64,000 bases of DNA, from positions 16,792,485-16,856,484 of the forward strand of contig NC_134027.1 in assembly GCF_964204645.1 (NCBI RefSeq). Reading direction: 5' to 3'. Below are positions 49,715-61,419 of this stretch, one piece after another; positions within the stretch are counted from its first letter, which is position 1; the number at the start of each line of letters is the position of its first letter. The notes beneath the pieces were generated by a model. That model ran no database searches. It was not told the DNA's origin and saw nothing but the letters and a program-made list of their open reading frames with translations. The stretch is from Tubulanus polymorphus. Taxonomy: Eukaryota; Nemertea; Palaeonemertea; Tubulaniformes; Tubulanidae. Both the position numbers and the translations under genes were made by a program.

Positions 49715-52700
49715 TTACGCATCGACATTGTCGTTTTTCCGATAGGGGGAATATTTGATACGAAAACGTCTTTTCTCGCGCTGAACGACGTTTTCGGAGC
49801 GAAAAGTGCTTTTCCTGACGATTTGAGCGCTTTTACGCATCGACATTGTCGTTTATCCGATACGGGGAGAATGTGATGAGAAAACGTCTTTTCTCGCGCT
49901 GAACGACGTTTTCGCGACGAAAAGTGCTTTTCCTGACGATTTGAGCGCTTTTACGCATCGACATTGTCGTTTTTCCGATAGGGGGAATATTTGATACGAA
50001 AACGTCTTTTCTCGCGCTGAACGACGTTTTCGGGTCGAAAAGTGCTTTTCCTGACGATTTGAGCGCTTTTACGCATCGACATTGTCGTTTTTCCGATAGG
50101 GGGAATATTTGATACGAAAACGTCTTTTCTTGCGCTGAACGACGTTTTCGGGTCGAAATGTGCTTTTCCTGACGATTTGAGCGCTTTTACGCATCGACAT
50201 TGTCGTTTTTCCGATAGGGGGAATATTTGATACGAAAACGTCTTTTCTCGCGCTGAACGACGTTTTCGGGTCGAAAAGTGCTTTTCCTGACGATTTGAGC
50301 GCTTTTACGCATCGACATTGTCGTTTTTCCGATAGGGGGAATATTTGATACGAAAACGTCTTTTCTCGCGCTGAACGACGTTTTCGGAGCGAAAAGTGCT
50401 TTTCCTGACGATTTGAGCGCTTTTACGCATCGACATTGTCGTTTATCCGATACGGGGAGAATGTGATGAGAAAACGTCTTTTCTCGCGCTGAACGACGTT
50501 TTCGCGACGAAAAGTGCTTTTCCTGACGATTTGAGCGCTTTTACGCATCGACATTGTCGTTTTTCCGATAGGGGGAATATTTGATACGAAAACGTCTTTT
50601 CTCGCGCTGAACGACGTTTTCGGAGCGAAAAGTGCTTTTCCTGGCGATTTGAGCGCTTTTACGCATCGACATTGTCGTTTTTCCGATAGGGGGAATATTT
50701 GATACGAAAACGTCTTTTCTCGCGCTGAACGACGTTTTCGGAGCGAAAAGTGCTTTTCCTGACGATTTGAGCGCTTTTACGCATCGACATTGTCGTTTTT
50801 CCGATAGGGGGAATATTTGATACGAAAACGTCTTTTCTCGCGCTGAACGACGTTTTCGGGTCGAAAAGTGCTTTTCCTGACGATTTGAGCGCTTTTACGC
50901 ATCGACATTGTCGTTTTTCCGATAGGGGGAATATTTGATACGAAAACGTCTTTTCTCGCGCTGAACGACGTTTTCGGTTCGAAAAGAGCATTTCCTGACG
51001 ATTCGAGCGCTTTTACGCATCGACATTGTCGTTTTTCCGATAGGGGTAATATTTCATACGAAAACGTCTTTTCTCGCGCTGAACGACGTTTTCGGGTCGA
51101 AAAGTGCTTTTCCTGACGATTTGAGCGCTTTTACGCATCGACATTGTCGTTTTTCCGATAGGGGGAATATTTGATACGAAAACGTCTTTTCTCGCGCTGA
51201 ACGACGTTTTCGCGTCGAAAAGTGCTTTTCCTGACGATTTGAGCGCTTTTACGCATGGACATTGTCGTTTTTCCGATAGGGGTTATATTTCATACGAAAA
51301 CGTCTTTTCTCGCGCTGAACGACGTTTTCGCGTCGAAAAGTGTTTTTTCCTGACGATTTGAGTGCTTTTACGCATCGACATTGTCGTTTTTCCGATAGGG
51401 GTTATATTTCATACGAAAACGTCTTTTCTCGCGCTGAACGACGTTTTCGCGTCGAAAAGTGTTTTTCCTGACGATTTGAGTGCTTTTACGCATCGACATT
51501 GTCGTTTTTCCGATAGGGGTTATATTTCATACGAAAACGTCTTTTCTCGCGCTGAACGACGTTTTCGGGTCGAAAAGTGCTTTTCCTGACGATTTGAGCG
51601 CTTTTACGCATCGACATTGTCGGTTTTTTCCGATAGGGGGAATATTTCATACGAAAACGTCTTTGCTCGCGCTGACCTACGTTTTCGCGTCGAAAGTGCT
51701 TTTCCTGACGATTTGAGCGCTTTTACGCATCGACATTGTCGTTTTTCCGATAGGGGTTATATTTCATACGAAAACGTCTTTTCTCGCGCTGAACGACGTT
51801 TTCGGTTCGAAAGAGCTTTTCCTGACGATTTGAGCGCTTTACGCATCGACATTGTCGTTTTTCCGATAGGGGTTATATTTCATACGAAAACGTCTTTTCT
51901 CGCGCTGAACGACGTTACGTTTTCTGGCCGAAAAGAGCTTTTCCTGACGATTTGAGCGCTTTTACGCATCGACATTGTCGTTTTTCCGATAGGGGGAATA
52001 TTTCATACGAAAACGTCTTTTCTCGCGCTGAACGACGTTTTCGCGTCGAAAAGTGTTTTTCCTGACGATTCGAGCGCTTTTACGCATCGACATTGTCGTT
52101 TTTCCGATAGGGGGAATATTGGATACGAAAAACGTCTTTTCTCGCGCTGAACGACGTTTTCGGGTCGAAAAGTGCTTTTCCTGACGATTCGAGCGCGTTT
52201 ACGCATCGACATTGTCGTTTTTCCGATAGGGGGAATATTCGATACGAAAACGTCTTTTCTCGCGCTGAACGACGTTTTCGGGTCGAAAAGTGCTTTTCCT
52301 GACGATTTGAGCGCTTTTACGCATCGACATTGTCGTTTTTCCGATAGGGGGAATATTTGATACGAAAACGTCTTTTCTCGCGCTGAACGACGTTTTCGGA
52401 GCGAAAAGTGCTTTTCCTGACGATTTGAGCGCTTTTACGCATCGACATTGTCGTTTATCCGATACGGGGAGAATGTGATGAGAAAACGTCTTTTCTCGCG
52501 CTGAACGACGTTTTCGCGACGAAAAGTGCTTTTCCTGACGATTTGAGCGCTTTTACGCATCGACATTGTCGTTTTTCCGATAGGGGGAATATTTGATACG
52601 AAAACGTCTTTTCTCGCGCTGAACGACGTTTTCGGGTCGAAAAGTGCTTTTCCTGACGATTTGAGCGCTTTTACGCATCGACATTGTCGTTTTTTCCGAT

Positions 52701-54548
52701 AGGGGGAATATTTGATACGAAAACGTCTTTTCTTGCGCTGAACGACGTTTTCGGGTCGAAATGTGCTTTTCCTGACGATTTGAGCGCTTTTACGCATCGA
52801 CATTGTCGTTTTTCCGATAGGGGGAATATTTGATACGAAAACGTCTTTTCTCGCGCTGAACGACGTTTTCGGGTCGAAAAGTGCTTTTCCTGACGATTTG
52901 AGCGCTTTTTACGCATCGACATTGTCGTTTTCCGATAGGGGGAATATTTGATACGAAAACGTCTTTTCTCGCGCTGAACGACGTTTTCGGAGCGAAAAGT
53001 GCTTTTCCTGACGATTTGAGCGCTTTTACGCATCGACATTGTCGTTTATCCGATACGGGGAGAATGTGATGAGAAAACGTCTTTTCTCGCGCTGAACGAC
53101 GTTTTCGCGACGAAAAGTGCTTTTCCTGACGATTTGAGCGCTTTTACGCATCGACATTGTCGTTTTTCCGATAGGGGGAATATTTGATACGAAAACGTCT
53201 TTTCTCGCGCTGAACGACGTTTTCGGAGCGAAAAGTGCTTTTCCTGGCGATTTGAGCGCTTTTACGCATCGACATTGTCGTTTTTCCGATAGGGGAATAT
53301 TTGATACGAAAACGTCTTTTCTCGCGCTGAACGACGTTTTCGGAGCGAAAAGTGCTTTTCCTGACGATTTGAGCGCTTTTACGCATCGACATTGTCGTTT
53401 TTCCGATAGGGGGAATATTTGATACGAAAACGTCTTTTCTCGCGCTGAACGACGTTTTCGGGTCGAAAAGTGCTTTTCCTGACGATTTGAGCGCTTTTAC
53501 GCATCGACATTGTCGTTTTTCCGATAGGGGGAATATTTGATACGAAAACGTCTTTTCTCGCGCTGAACGACGTTTTCGGTTCGAAAAGAGCATTTCCTGA
53601 CGATTCGAGCGCTTTTACGCATCGACATTGTCGTTTTTCCGATAGGGGTAATATTTCATACGAAAACGTCTTTTCTCGCGCTGAACGACGTTTTCGGGTC
53701 GAAAAGTGCTTTTCCTGACGATTTGAGCGCTTTTACGCATCGACATTGTCGTTTTTCCGATAGGGGGAATATTTGATACGAAAACGTCTTTTCTCGCGCT
53801 GAACGACGTTTTCGCGTCGAAAAGTGCTTTTCCTGACGATTTGAGCGCTTTTACGCATGGACATTGTCGTTTTTCCGATAGGGGTTATATTTCATACGAA
53901 AACGTCTTTTCTCGCGCTGAACGACGTTTTCGCGTCGAAAAGTGTTTTTCCTGACGATTTGAGTGCTTTTACGCATCGACATTGTCGTTTTTCCGATAGG
54001 GGTTATATTTCATACGAAAACGTCTTTTCTCGCGCTGAACGACGTTTTCGCGTCGAAAAGTGTTTTTCCTGACGATTTGAGTGCTTTTACGCATCGACAT
54101 TGTCGTTTTTCCGATAGGGGTTATATTTCATACGAAAACGTCTTTTCTCGCGCTGAACGACGTTTTCGGGTCGAAAAGTGCTTTTCCTGACGATTTGAGC
54201 GCTTTTACGCATCGACATTGTCGGTTTTTCCGATAGGGGGAATATTTCATACGAAAACGTCTTTGCTCGCGCTGACCTACGTTTTCGCGTCGAAAGTGCT
54301 TTTCCTGACGATTTGAGCGCTTTTACGCATCGACATTGTCGTTTTTCCGATAGGGGTTATATTTCATACGAAAACGTCTTTTCTCGCGCTGAACGACGTT
54401 TTCGGTTCGAAAAGAGCTTTTCCTGACGATTTGAGCGCTTTTACGCATCGACATTGTCGTTTTTCCGATAGGGGTTATATTTCATACGAAAACGTCTTTT
54501 CTCGCGCTGAACGACGTTACGTTTTCTGGCCGAAAAGAGCTTTTCCTG
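49715..54548 (+). repeat. Duplicated satellite block, offset ~2,602 bp
   Basis: 49715-51945 recurs at 52317-54548. Shared markers are CTTTTCTTGCGCTG (50127 and 52730), GTTCGAAAAGAGCATTTCC (50976 and 53578), GCTGACCTACGTTTTCGCG and GTTACGTTTTCTGGCCG. The offset is 22 monomers plus a few inserted bases. Confidence 0.85.
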
Positions 54549-57500
54549 ACGATTTGAGCGCTTTTACGCATCGACATTGTCGTTTTTCCGATAGGGGTTA
54601 TATTTCATAACGAAAACGTCTTTTTTCGCGCTAAATGACGTTTTCGCATCGAAAAGTGCTTTTCCTGACGATTTGAGCGCTTTTACGCATCGACATTGTC
54701 GTTTTTCCGATAGGGGGAATATTTGATACGAAAACGTCTTTTCCTCGCGCTGAACGACGTTTTCGGGTCGAAAAGTGCTTTTCCTGACGATTTGAGCGCT
54801 CTACGCATCGACATTGTCGTTTTTCCGATAGGGGTTATATTTCATAACGAAAACGTCTTTTTTCGCGCTAAATGACGTTTTCGCATCGAAAAGTGCTTTT
54901 CCTGACGATTTGAGCGCTTTTACGCATCGACATTGTCGTTTTTCCGATAGGGGGAATATTTCATACGAAAACGTCTTTTCTCGCGCTGAACGACGTTTTC
55001 GGTTCGAAAAGAGCTTTTCCTGACGATTTGAGCGCTTTTACGCATCGACATTGTCGTTTTTCCGATAGGGGTTATATTTCATACGAAAACGTCTTTTCTC
55101 GCGCTGAACGACGTTAAGTTTTCTGGCCGAAAAGACTTTTCCTGACGATTTGAGCGCTTTTACGCATCGACATTGTCGTTTTTCCGATAGGGGGAATATT
55201 TGATACGAAAACGTCTTTTCTCGCGCTGAACGACGTTTTCGCGTCGAAAAGTGTTTTTCCTGACGATTCGAGCGCTTTTACGCATCGACATTGTCGTTTT
55301 TCCGATAGGGGGAATATTGGATACGAAAACGTCTTTTCTCGTGCTGAACGACGTTTTCGGGTCGAAAAGTGCTTTTCCTGACGATTCGAGCGCGTTTACG
55401 CATCGACATTGTCGTTTTTCCGATAGGGGGAATATTCGATACGAAAACGTCTTTTCTCGCGCTGAACGACGTTTTCGGGTCGAAAAGTGCTTTTCCCTGA
55501 CGATTTGAGCGCTTTTACGCATCGACATTGTCGTTTTTCAGATAGGGGTTATATTTCATAACGAAAACGTCTTTTTTCGCGCTAAATGACGTTTTCGCAT
55601 CGAAAAGTGCTTTTCCTGACGATTTGAGCGCTTTTACGCATCGACATTGTCGTTTTTTTCCGATAGGGGGAATATTTGATACGAAAACGTCTTTTCTCGC
55701 GCTGAACGACGTTTTCGGGTCGAAAAGTGCTTTTCCTGACGATTTGAGCGCTTTTACGCATCGACATTGTCGTTTTTCCGATAGGGGGAATATTTGATAC
55801 GAAAACGTCTTTTCTCGCGCTGAACGACGTTTTCGGGTCGAAAAGTGCTTTTCCTGACGATTTGAGCGCTTTTACGCATCGACATTGTCGTTTTTCCGAT
55901 AGGGGTTATATTTCATACGAAAACGTCTTTTCTCGCGCTGAACGACGTTTTCGGTTCGAAAAGAGCTTTTCCTGACGATTTGAGCGCTTTTACGCATCGA
56001 CATTGTCGTTTTTCCGATAGGGGTTATATTTCATACGAAAACGTCTTTTCTCGCGCTGAACGACGTTACGTTTTCGGGCCGAAAAGAGCTTTTCCTGACG
56101 ATTTGAGCGCTTTTACGCATGGACATTGTCGTTTTTCCGATAGGGGGAATATTTCATACGAAAACGTCTTTTCTCGCGCTGAACGACGTCTTCGCGTCGA
56201 AAAGTGTTTTTCCTGACGATTCGAGCGCTTTTACGCATCGACATTGTCGTTTTTCCGATAGGGGTTATATTTCATACGAAAACGTCTTTTCTCGCGCTGA
56301 ACGACGTTTTCGGGTCGAAAAGTGCTTTTCCTGACGATTTGAGCGCTTTTACGCATCGACATTGTCGTTTTTCCGATAGGGGTTATATTTCATAACGAAA
56401 ACGTCTTTTTTCGCGCTGAATGACGTTTTCGCATCGAAAAGTGCTTTTCCTGACGATTTGAGCGCTTTTACGCATCGACATTGTCGTTTTTCCGATAGGG
56501 GGAATATTTGATACGAAAACGTCTTTTCTCGCGCTGAACGACGTTTTCGGGTCGAAAAGTGCTTTTCCTGACGATTTGAGCGCTTTTACGCATCGACATT
56601 GTCGTTTTTCCGATAGGGGTTATATTTCATACGAAAACGTCTTTTCTCGCGCTGAACGACGTTTTCGGGTCGAAAAGTGCTTTTCCTGACGATTTGAGCG
56701 CTTTTAAGCATCGACATTGTCGTTTTTCCGATAGGGGGAATATTTGATACGAAAACGTCTTTTCTCGCGCTGAACGACGTTTTCGGGTCGAAAAGTGCTT
56801 TTCCTGACGATTTGAGCGCTTTTACGCATCGACATTGTCGTTTTTCCGATACGGGGAATATTTGATACGAAAACGTCTTTTCTCGCGCTGAACGACGTTT
56901 TCGCGACGAAAATTGCTTTTCCTGACGATTTGAGCGCTTTTACGCATCGACATTGTCGTTTTTCCGATAGGGGGAATATTTGATACGAAAACTTCTTTTC
57001 TCGCGCTGAACGACGTTTTCGGGTCGAAAAGTGCTTTTCCTGACGATTTGAGCGCTTTTACGCATCGACATTGTCGTTTTTCCGATAGGGGGAATATTTG
57101 ATACGAAAACGTCTTTTCTCGCGCTGAACGACGTTTTCGGTTCGAAAAGAGCATTTCCTGACGATTCGAGCGCTTTTACGCATCGACATTGTCGTTTTTC
57201 CGATAGGGGTTATATTTCATACGAAAACGTCTTTTCTCGCGCTGAACGACGTTTTCGGGTCGAAAAGTGCTTTTCCTGACGATTTGAGCGCTTTTACGCA
57301 TCGACATTGTCGTTTTTCCGATAGGGGGAATATTTCATACGAAAACGTCTTTTCTCGCGCTGAACGACGTTTTCGCGTCGAAAAGTGTTTTTCCTGACGA
57401 TTTGAGAGTTTTTACGCATCGACATTGTCGTTTTTCCGATAGGGGTTATATTTCATACGAAAACGTCTTTTCTCGCGCTGAACGACGTTTTCGCGACGAA

Positions 57501-60158
57501 AAGTGTTTTTCCTGACGATTTGAGTGCTTTTACGCATCGACATTGTCGTTTTTCCGATAGGGGGAATATTGGATACGAAAACGTCTTTTCTCGCGCTGAA
57601 CGACGTTTTCGGGCCGAAAAGAGCTTTTCCTGACGATTTGAGCGATTTTACGCATCGACATTGTCGTTTTTCCGGTAGGGGGAATATTTCATACGAAAAC
57701 GTCTTTTCTCGCGCTGAACGACGTTTTCGCGTCGAAAAGTGCTTTTCCTGACGATTTGAGAGTTTTTACGCATCGACATTGTCGTTTTTCCGATAGGGGG
57801 AATATTGGATACGAAAACGTCTTTTCTCGCGCTGAACGACGTTTTCGGGTCGAAAAGTGCTTTTCCTGACGATTTGAGCGCTTTTACGCATCGACATTGT
57901 CGTTTTTCCGATAGGGGTTATATTTCATACGAAAACGTCTTTTCTCGCGCTGAACGACGTTTTCGGGCCGAAAAGAGCTTTTCCTGACGATTTGAGCGCT
58001 TTTACGCATCGACATTGTCGTTTTTCCGATATGGGGAATATTCGATACGAAAACGTCTTTTCTCGCGCTGAACGACGTTTTCGGGTCGAAAAGTGCTTTT
58101 CCTGACGATTTGAGCGCTTTTACGCATCGACATTGTCGTTTTTCCGATAGGGGTTATATTTCATACGAAAACGTCTTTTCTCGCGCTGAACGACGTTTTC
58201 GCGTCGAAAAGTGCTTTTCCTGACGATTTGAGAGTTTTTACGCATCGACATTGTCGTTTTTCCGATAGGGGGAATATTTGATACGAAAACGTCTTTTCTC
58301 GCGCTGAACGACGTTTTCGCGTCGAAAAGTGCTTTTCCTGACGATTCGAGCGCTTTTACGCATCGACATTGTCGTTTTTCCGATAGGGGGAATATTCGAT
58401 ACGAAAACGTCTTTTCTCGCGCTGAACGACGTTTTCGGGTCGAAAAGTGCTTTTCCTGACGATTTGAGAGTTTTTACGCATCGACATTGTCGTTTTTCCG
58501 ATAGGGGGAATATTTGATACGAAAACGTCTTTTCTCGCGCTGAACGACGTTTTCGCGTCGAAAAGTGCTTTTCCTGACGATTCGAGCGCTTTTACGCATC
58601 GACATTGTCGTTTTTCCGATAGGGGGAATATTCGATACGAAAACGTCTTTTCTCGCGCTGAACGACGTTTTCGGGTCGAAAAGTGCTTTTCCTGACGATT
58701 TGAGCGCTTTTACGCATCGACATTGTCGTTTTTCCGATAGGGGTTATATTTCATACGAAAACGTCTTTTTTCGCGCTGAATGACGTTTTCGCATCGAAAA
58801 GTGCTTTTCCTGACGATTTGAGCGCTTTTACGCATCGACATTGTCGTTTTTCCGATAGGGGGAATATTTCATACGAAAACGTCTTTTCTCGCGCTGAACG
58901 ACGTTTTCGCGTCGAAAAGTGTTTTTCCTGACGATTTGAGAGTTTTTACGCATCGACATTGTCGTTTTTCCGATAGGGGTTATATTTCATACGAAAACCT
59001 CTTTTCTCGCGCTGAACGACGTTTTCGGGTCGAAAAGTGCTTTTCCTGACGATTTGAGCGCTTTTACGCATCGACATTGTCGTTTTTCCGATAGGGGGAA
59101 TATTTCATACGAAAACGTCTTTTCTCGCGCTGAACGACGTTACGTTTTCGGGCCGAAAAGAGCTTTTCCTGACGATTTGAGCGCTTTTACGCATCGACAT
59201 TGTCGTTTTTCCGATACGGGGAAAATGTGATGAGAAAACGTCTTTTCTCGCGCTGAACGACGTTTTCGCATCGAAAAGTGCTTTTCCTGACGATTTGAGC
59301 GCTTTTACGCATCGACATTGTCGTTTTTCCGATAGGGGGAATATTTGATACGAAAACGTCTTTTCTCGCGCTGAACGACGTTTTCGGGTCGAAAAGTGCT
59401 TTTCCTGACGATTTGAGCGCTTTTACGCATCGACATTGTCGTTTTTCCGATAGGGGTTATATTTCATACGAAAACGTCTTTTCTCGCGCTGAACGACGTT
59501 TTCGGGTCGAAAAATGTTTTTCCTGACGATTTGAGCGCTTTTACGCATCGACATTGTCGTTTTTCCGATAGGGGTTATATTTCATACGAAAACGTCTTTT
59601 CTCGCGCTGAACGACGTTTTCGGGTCGAAAAGTCATTTTCCTGACGATTTGAGCGCTTTTACGCATCGACATTGTCGTTTTTCCGATAGGGGGAATATTC
59701 GATATGAAAACGTCTTTTCTCGCGCTGAACGACGTTTTCGGGTCGAAAAGTGCTTTTCCTGACGATTTGAGCGCTTTTACGCATCGACATTGTCGTTTTT
59801 CCGATAGGGGTTATATTTCATACGAAAACGTCTTTTCTCGCGCTGAACGACGTTTTCGCGTCGAAAAGTGTTTTTCCTGACGATTTGAGCGCTTTTACGC
59901 ATCGACATTGTCGTTTTTCCGATAGGGGTTATATTTCATACGAAAACGTCTTTTCTCGCGCTGAACGACGTTTTCGGGTCGAAAAGTGCTTTTCCTGACG
60001 ATTTGAGCGCTTTTACGCATCGACATTGTCGTTTTTCCGATAGGGGGAATATTTCATACGAAAACGTCTTTTCTCGCGCTGAACGACGTTTTCGGGTCGA
60101 AAAGTGCTTTTCCTGACGATTTGAGCGCTTTTACGCATCGCAGTGCTTTTCCTGACGA

Positions 60159-60418
60159 AAATGAACGTGCGGCTCATATTTCTATTGTGTGCCTATCCGG
60201 TGTAACGCGCGACACGCTTACATAATCTTATCTGTAAATGTGAAGACCTCGGGGGCATTATGTTCTCTAAAGCCCGACATTATCCCACATTCGGGACTGT
60301 GAATGGGTTGATTTTACGGCTGAGTCGACATGTTTCAACAGTTTTTAACTGTTCATTTTTGAATATTTGAAGACTTACGAACTAAAAATTACTTAAATTT
60401 TTGATATTTGAGACTGCG
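60159..60418. other. Unique sequence between satellite and BEL/Pao fragment, no feature seen
   Basis: No supported coding or RNA feature. Confidence 0.4.
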
Positions 60419-60993
60419 TTAGGAATGTTCCACAAAGTCCAAGTGACGCCGTCGTTGTGCGATGCCTTACGGTTTTTATGGTGGACGAATCGTAATTTAG
60501 ACGCTAATCCAGATGAATACAGAATGCGCGTGCATCTTTTTGGTGCAACATCTTCGCCTTCTTGCAGCAGTTTTGCTCTTCGAAGATGCGCATTGGACAA
60601 CACAGAATTATTCGATGCTACTGTAACTGATACCGTTCTGCGTAATTTTTATGTAGACGATTGTTTGAAATCCGTCGGGACTGTTCACGCCGCAGTAAGA
60701 CTTTTGAGCTAATTGATCGAAATTTTAGCTAAAGGGGGATTTCGGTTAACTCAAATTTCAAGGTACTTGAAAGCGTGCCAGAGACCGAAAGGGCAAAAAC
60801 GATAAAAGATTTAGATATCAATATTGTGCAACTGCCTATGGAGCGTACTCTTGGCGTATTATGGGATATGGAGTCTGACTCTTTACTTGTTAGAATCAAA
60901 ATCGACCATTCGAAGCCCAAAACTAGACGTGGTATCTTATCTACGGTCAGTTCCCTGTATGACCCTATCGGATTTACTTCACCTATATCAGTA
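60419..60993 (+). pseudogene. BEL/Pao-type retrotransposon reverse transcriptase fragment, broken
   Basis: The fragment has the characteristic BEL/Pao RT core: MFHKVQV, then [34 protein letters not shown], and the catalytic [10 protein letters not shown]. After an in-frame stop (about 60710) and a small deletion/frameshift near 60740-60750, the frame resumes with VPETERAKTIKDLD, LGVLWDMESDSL and TRRGILSTVSSLYDPIGF. It is cut at both ends: gag, protease, RNase H and integrase are absent. In BEL/Pao elements this protein copies the genomic RNA inside virus-like particles. The copy is dead. The right break adjoins a minisatellite. Confidence 0.9.
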
Positions 60994-61041
60994 GTGATGG
61001 TGGGGAACTATAGGCCCGTGGTTAAATTGTGGTTGTGGTTA

Positions 61042-61149
61042 ATCCAAGATGGCGGCGGTCATGTGATCCACGATGGCGTCCATCCAAGATGGCGGCGGTC
61101 ATGTGATCCAAGATGGCGTCCGTCCAAGATGGCGGTGGTCACGTGACCC
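61042..61149. repeat. 40-bp minisatellite with AAGATGGCGGC motifs
   Basis: About 2.7 copies of a 40-bp unit starting at 61042, 61082 and 61122. Each starts with CCAAGATGGCGG, a match to the known YY1-type AAGATGGCGGC motif; the third has AAGATGGCGGT. The last unit ends in GGTCACGTGACC, a perfect palindrome with a CACGTG E-box. It lies ~270-380 bp upstream of the PC4-like gene start. Confidence 0.85.
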
Positions 61150-61419
61150 CTATGATTCAAAAATTGCGGTGGATGCTCCCAACAGCTGTTACCCGATTAC
61201 TCATGCGATAATCCGCGTTCGAATAGATTAAACAATACCAATTAACGACAGTTATATATTTCAAACAATGTTATTTATTTCAAACCATTGCCACGACTCA
61301 AAAACAAGTGCGGGCAGGAATATTTATGCAATAGATTTACATCATAGGTCGAAAAGTTATCATTTAGTTACCAGCCGTCAAGGGGTAAACATCGTCCGAT
61401 CGCAAAGGAATATATTAAA

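Larger units (their letters stand above)
38970..60158 (+). repeat. 118-bp satellite array, right arm (~180 monomers)
   Basis: The array continues in the same orientation and phase as the left arm after the Penelope insertion. The GGGGTTATATTTCATAC class is much commoner here, as is a class with TTATCCGATACGGGGAGAAT that is nearly always followed by TTTTCGCGACG. A 5-bp insertion variant (GACGTTACGTTTTC) recurs near 39284, 51911, 54515, 56068 and 59140. The array ends raggedly: a last monomer stops at ACGCATCG (60140) and is fused to a stray CAGTGCTTTTCCTGACGA before unique sequence. Confidence 0.98.

Noticed and set aside
8314-60158. Dozens of open frames of 60-160 codons on both strands, many with MSMRKSAQIVRKSTFR-like peptides
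   Set aside because: They are the satellite translated. Because 118 leaves a remainder of 1 when divided by 3, each frame cycles through three readings of the monomer, and every single-base variant opens or closes it. There is no start or promoter context and no family.
8314-60158. CRISPR array
   Set aside because: The repeats are contiguous 118-bp monomers without unique spacers, in an animal genome, and no cas-like genes are present.
8314-60158. Hammerhead ribozyme in the satellite monomer (CCTGACGATTTG fits the CTGANGA core)
   Set aside because: No GAAA box with a closing helix lies at a suitable distance; the nearest GAAAAC is ~50 bases away with no complementary flanks.
8314-60158. CENP-B box
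   Set aside because: The pattern TTCGNNNNANNCGGG and its complement were not found in the typical monomers.
60729-60920. Minus-strand frame opposite the BEL/Pao fragment
   Set aside because: Antisense of the RT remnant.
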